A DNA stretch of 64,000 nucleotides from Marinimicrobium alkaliphilum (GTDB lineage Bacteria; Pseudomonadota; Gammaproteobacteria; Pseudomonadales; Cellvibrionaceae), in the NCBI RefSeq assembly GCF_003259155.1, contig NZ_QGMQ01000003.1:186001-250000 (forward strand). Direction: 5' to 3'. Each line of letters begins with the position of its first letter. Within the stretch, counting starts at the first letter, position 1. Below are positions 63,980-64,000 of the stretch, one piece after another. Both the position numbers and the translations under genes were made by a program. The notes under the pieces were generated by a model that saw nothing but the letters and a program-made list of their open reading frames with translations, made no database searches and was not told the origin of the DNA.

Positions 63980-64000
63980 CTACTTGAACAATGGCTCTCT

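Overview
The window is chromosomal DNA, GC-rich by eye, of a gammaproteobacterium. It probably belongs to the Cellvibrionales (Cellvibrio, Marinimicrobium or Gilvimarinus type). This is inferred from two things. One is Pseudomonas-like backbone synteny: polA/engB/cytochrome c4/dsbA, and coxBA-ctaG-coxC with SURF1-ctaA-ctaB-sco. The other is a xyloglucan side-chain locus (GH35, TonB-dependent receptor, GH95) arranged like the one known from Cellvibrio japonicus. I saw no rRNA, tRNA, CRISPR array, transposase or prophage.

Layout. 1-0.9 kb: 3' end of a membrane diguanylate cyclase. 0.9-3.3 kb: FadE. 3.4-9.5 kb: a zinc-starvation block with a MacB-like ABC transporter, a DUF3299 protein, two COG0523 (CobW/ZigA) GTPases, a histidine-rich DUF2796 lipoprotein and a DksA paralogue without the cysteine zinc finger, preceded by a Zur-box sequence. 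9.5-15.5 kb: a five-gene overlapping operon (diguanylate cyclase, cupredoxin-like protein, EAL protein, DUF3034 protein, globin-like lipoprotein). 15.6-21.0 kb: dsbA, cytochrome c4, engB and polA. The engB-polA gap holds two long inverted repeats that share a core but not arms, plus a candidate small RNA in the Spot 42/ErsA position. 21.4-24.9 kb: a small exported protein, then znuA divergent from zur-znuC-znuB around a second Zur box. 25-33.3 kb: an LpxH-type phosphoesterase and the xyloglucan genes. 33.5-42.3 kb: a caa3-type cytochrome c oxidase with heme A and copper assembly genes. 42.8-48.7 kb: a MATE exporter, a DUF1232-like protein, an RpiB/LacAB isomerase and a tandem pair of flavin halogenase-family genes, one of which has lost its catalytic residues. 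49.0-50.3 kb: a PA2779/PA2778-type pair. 50.3-58.2 kb: a probable six-gene envelope operon (RND efflux, DUF3144, LpxR-like deacylase, glycosyltransferase, membrane hydrolase). 58.3-60.8 kb: a SHOCT lipoprotein and a GntR-regulated ABC exporter. 61.0-63.7 kb: tex and a DUF6500-like small gene. The end carries a tandem array of REP-like palindromes, also found at 24.9 kb.

How the genes fit together. The 15-base motif GTTATAnnnTAACAT occurs both before dksA-zigA and between znuA and zur. This links the two zinc blocks into one Zur regulon: high-affinity uptake (ZnuABC) together with zinc-sparing and zinc-allocating functions (zinc-free DksA, ZigA, CobW, histidine-rich lipoprotein). The cox block is a complete oxidase with its assembly factors. 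Start codons were moved from the longest open frame wherever a ribosome binding site, overlap or signal peptide supported it.
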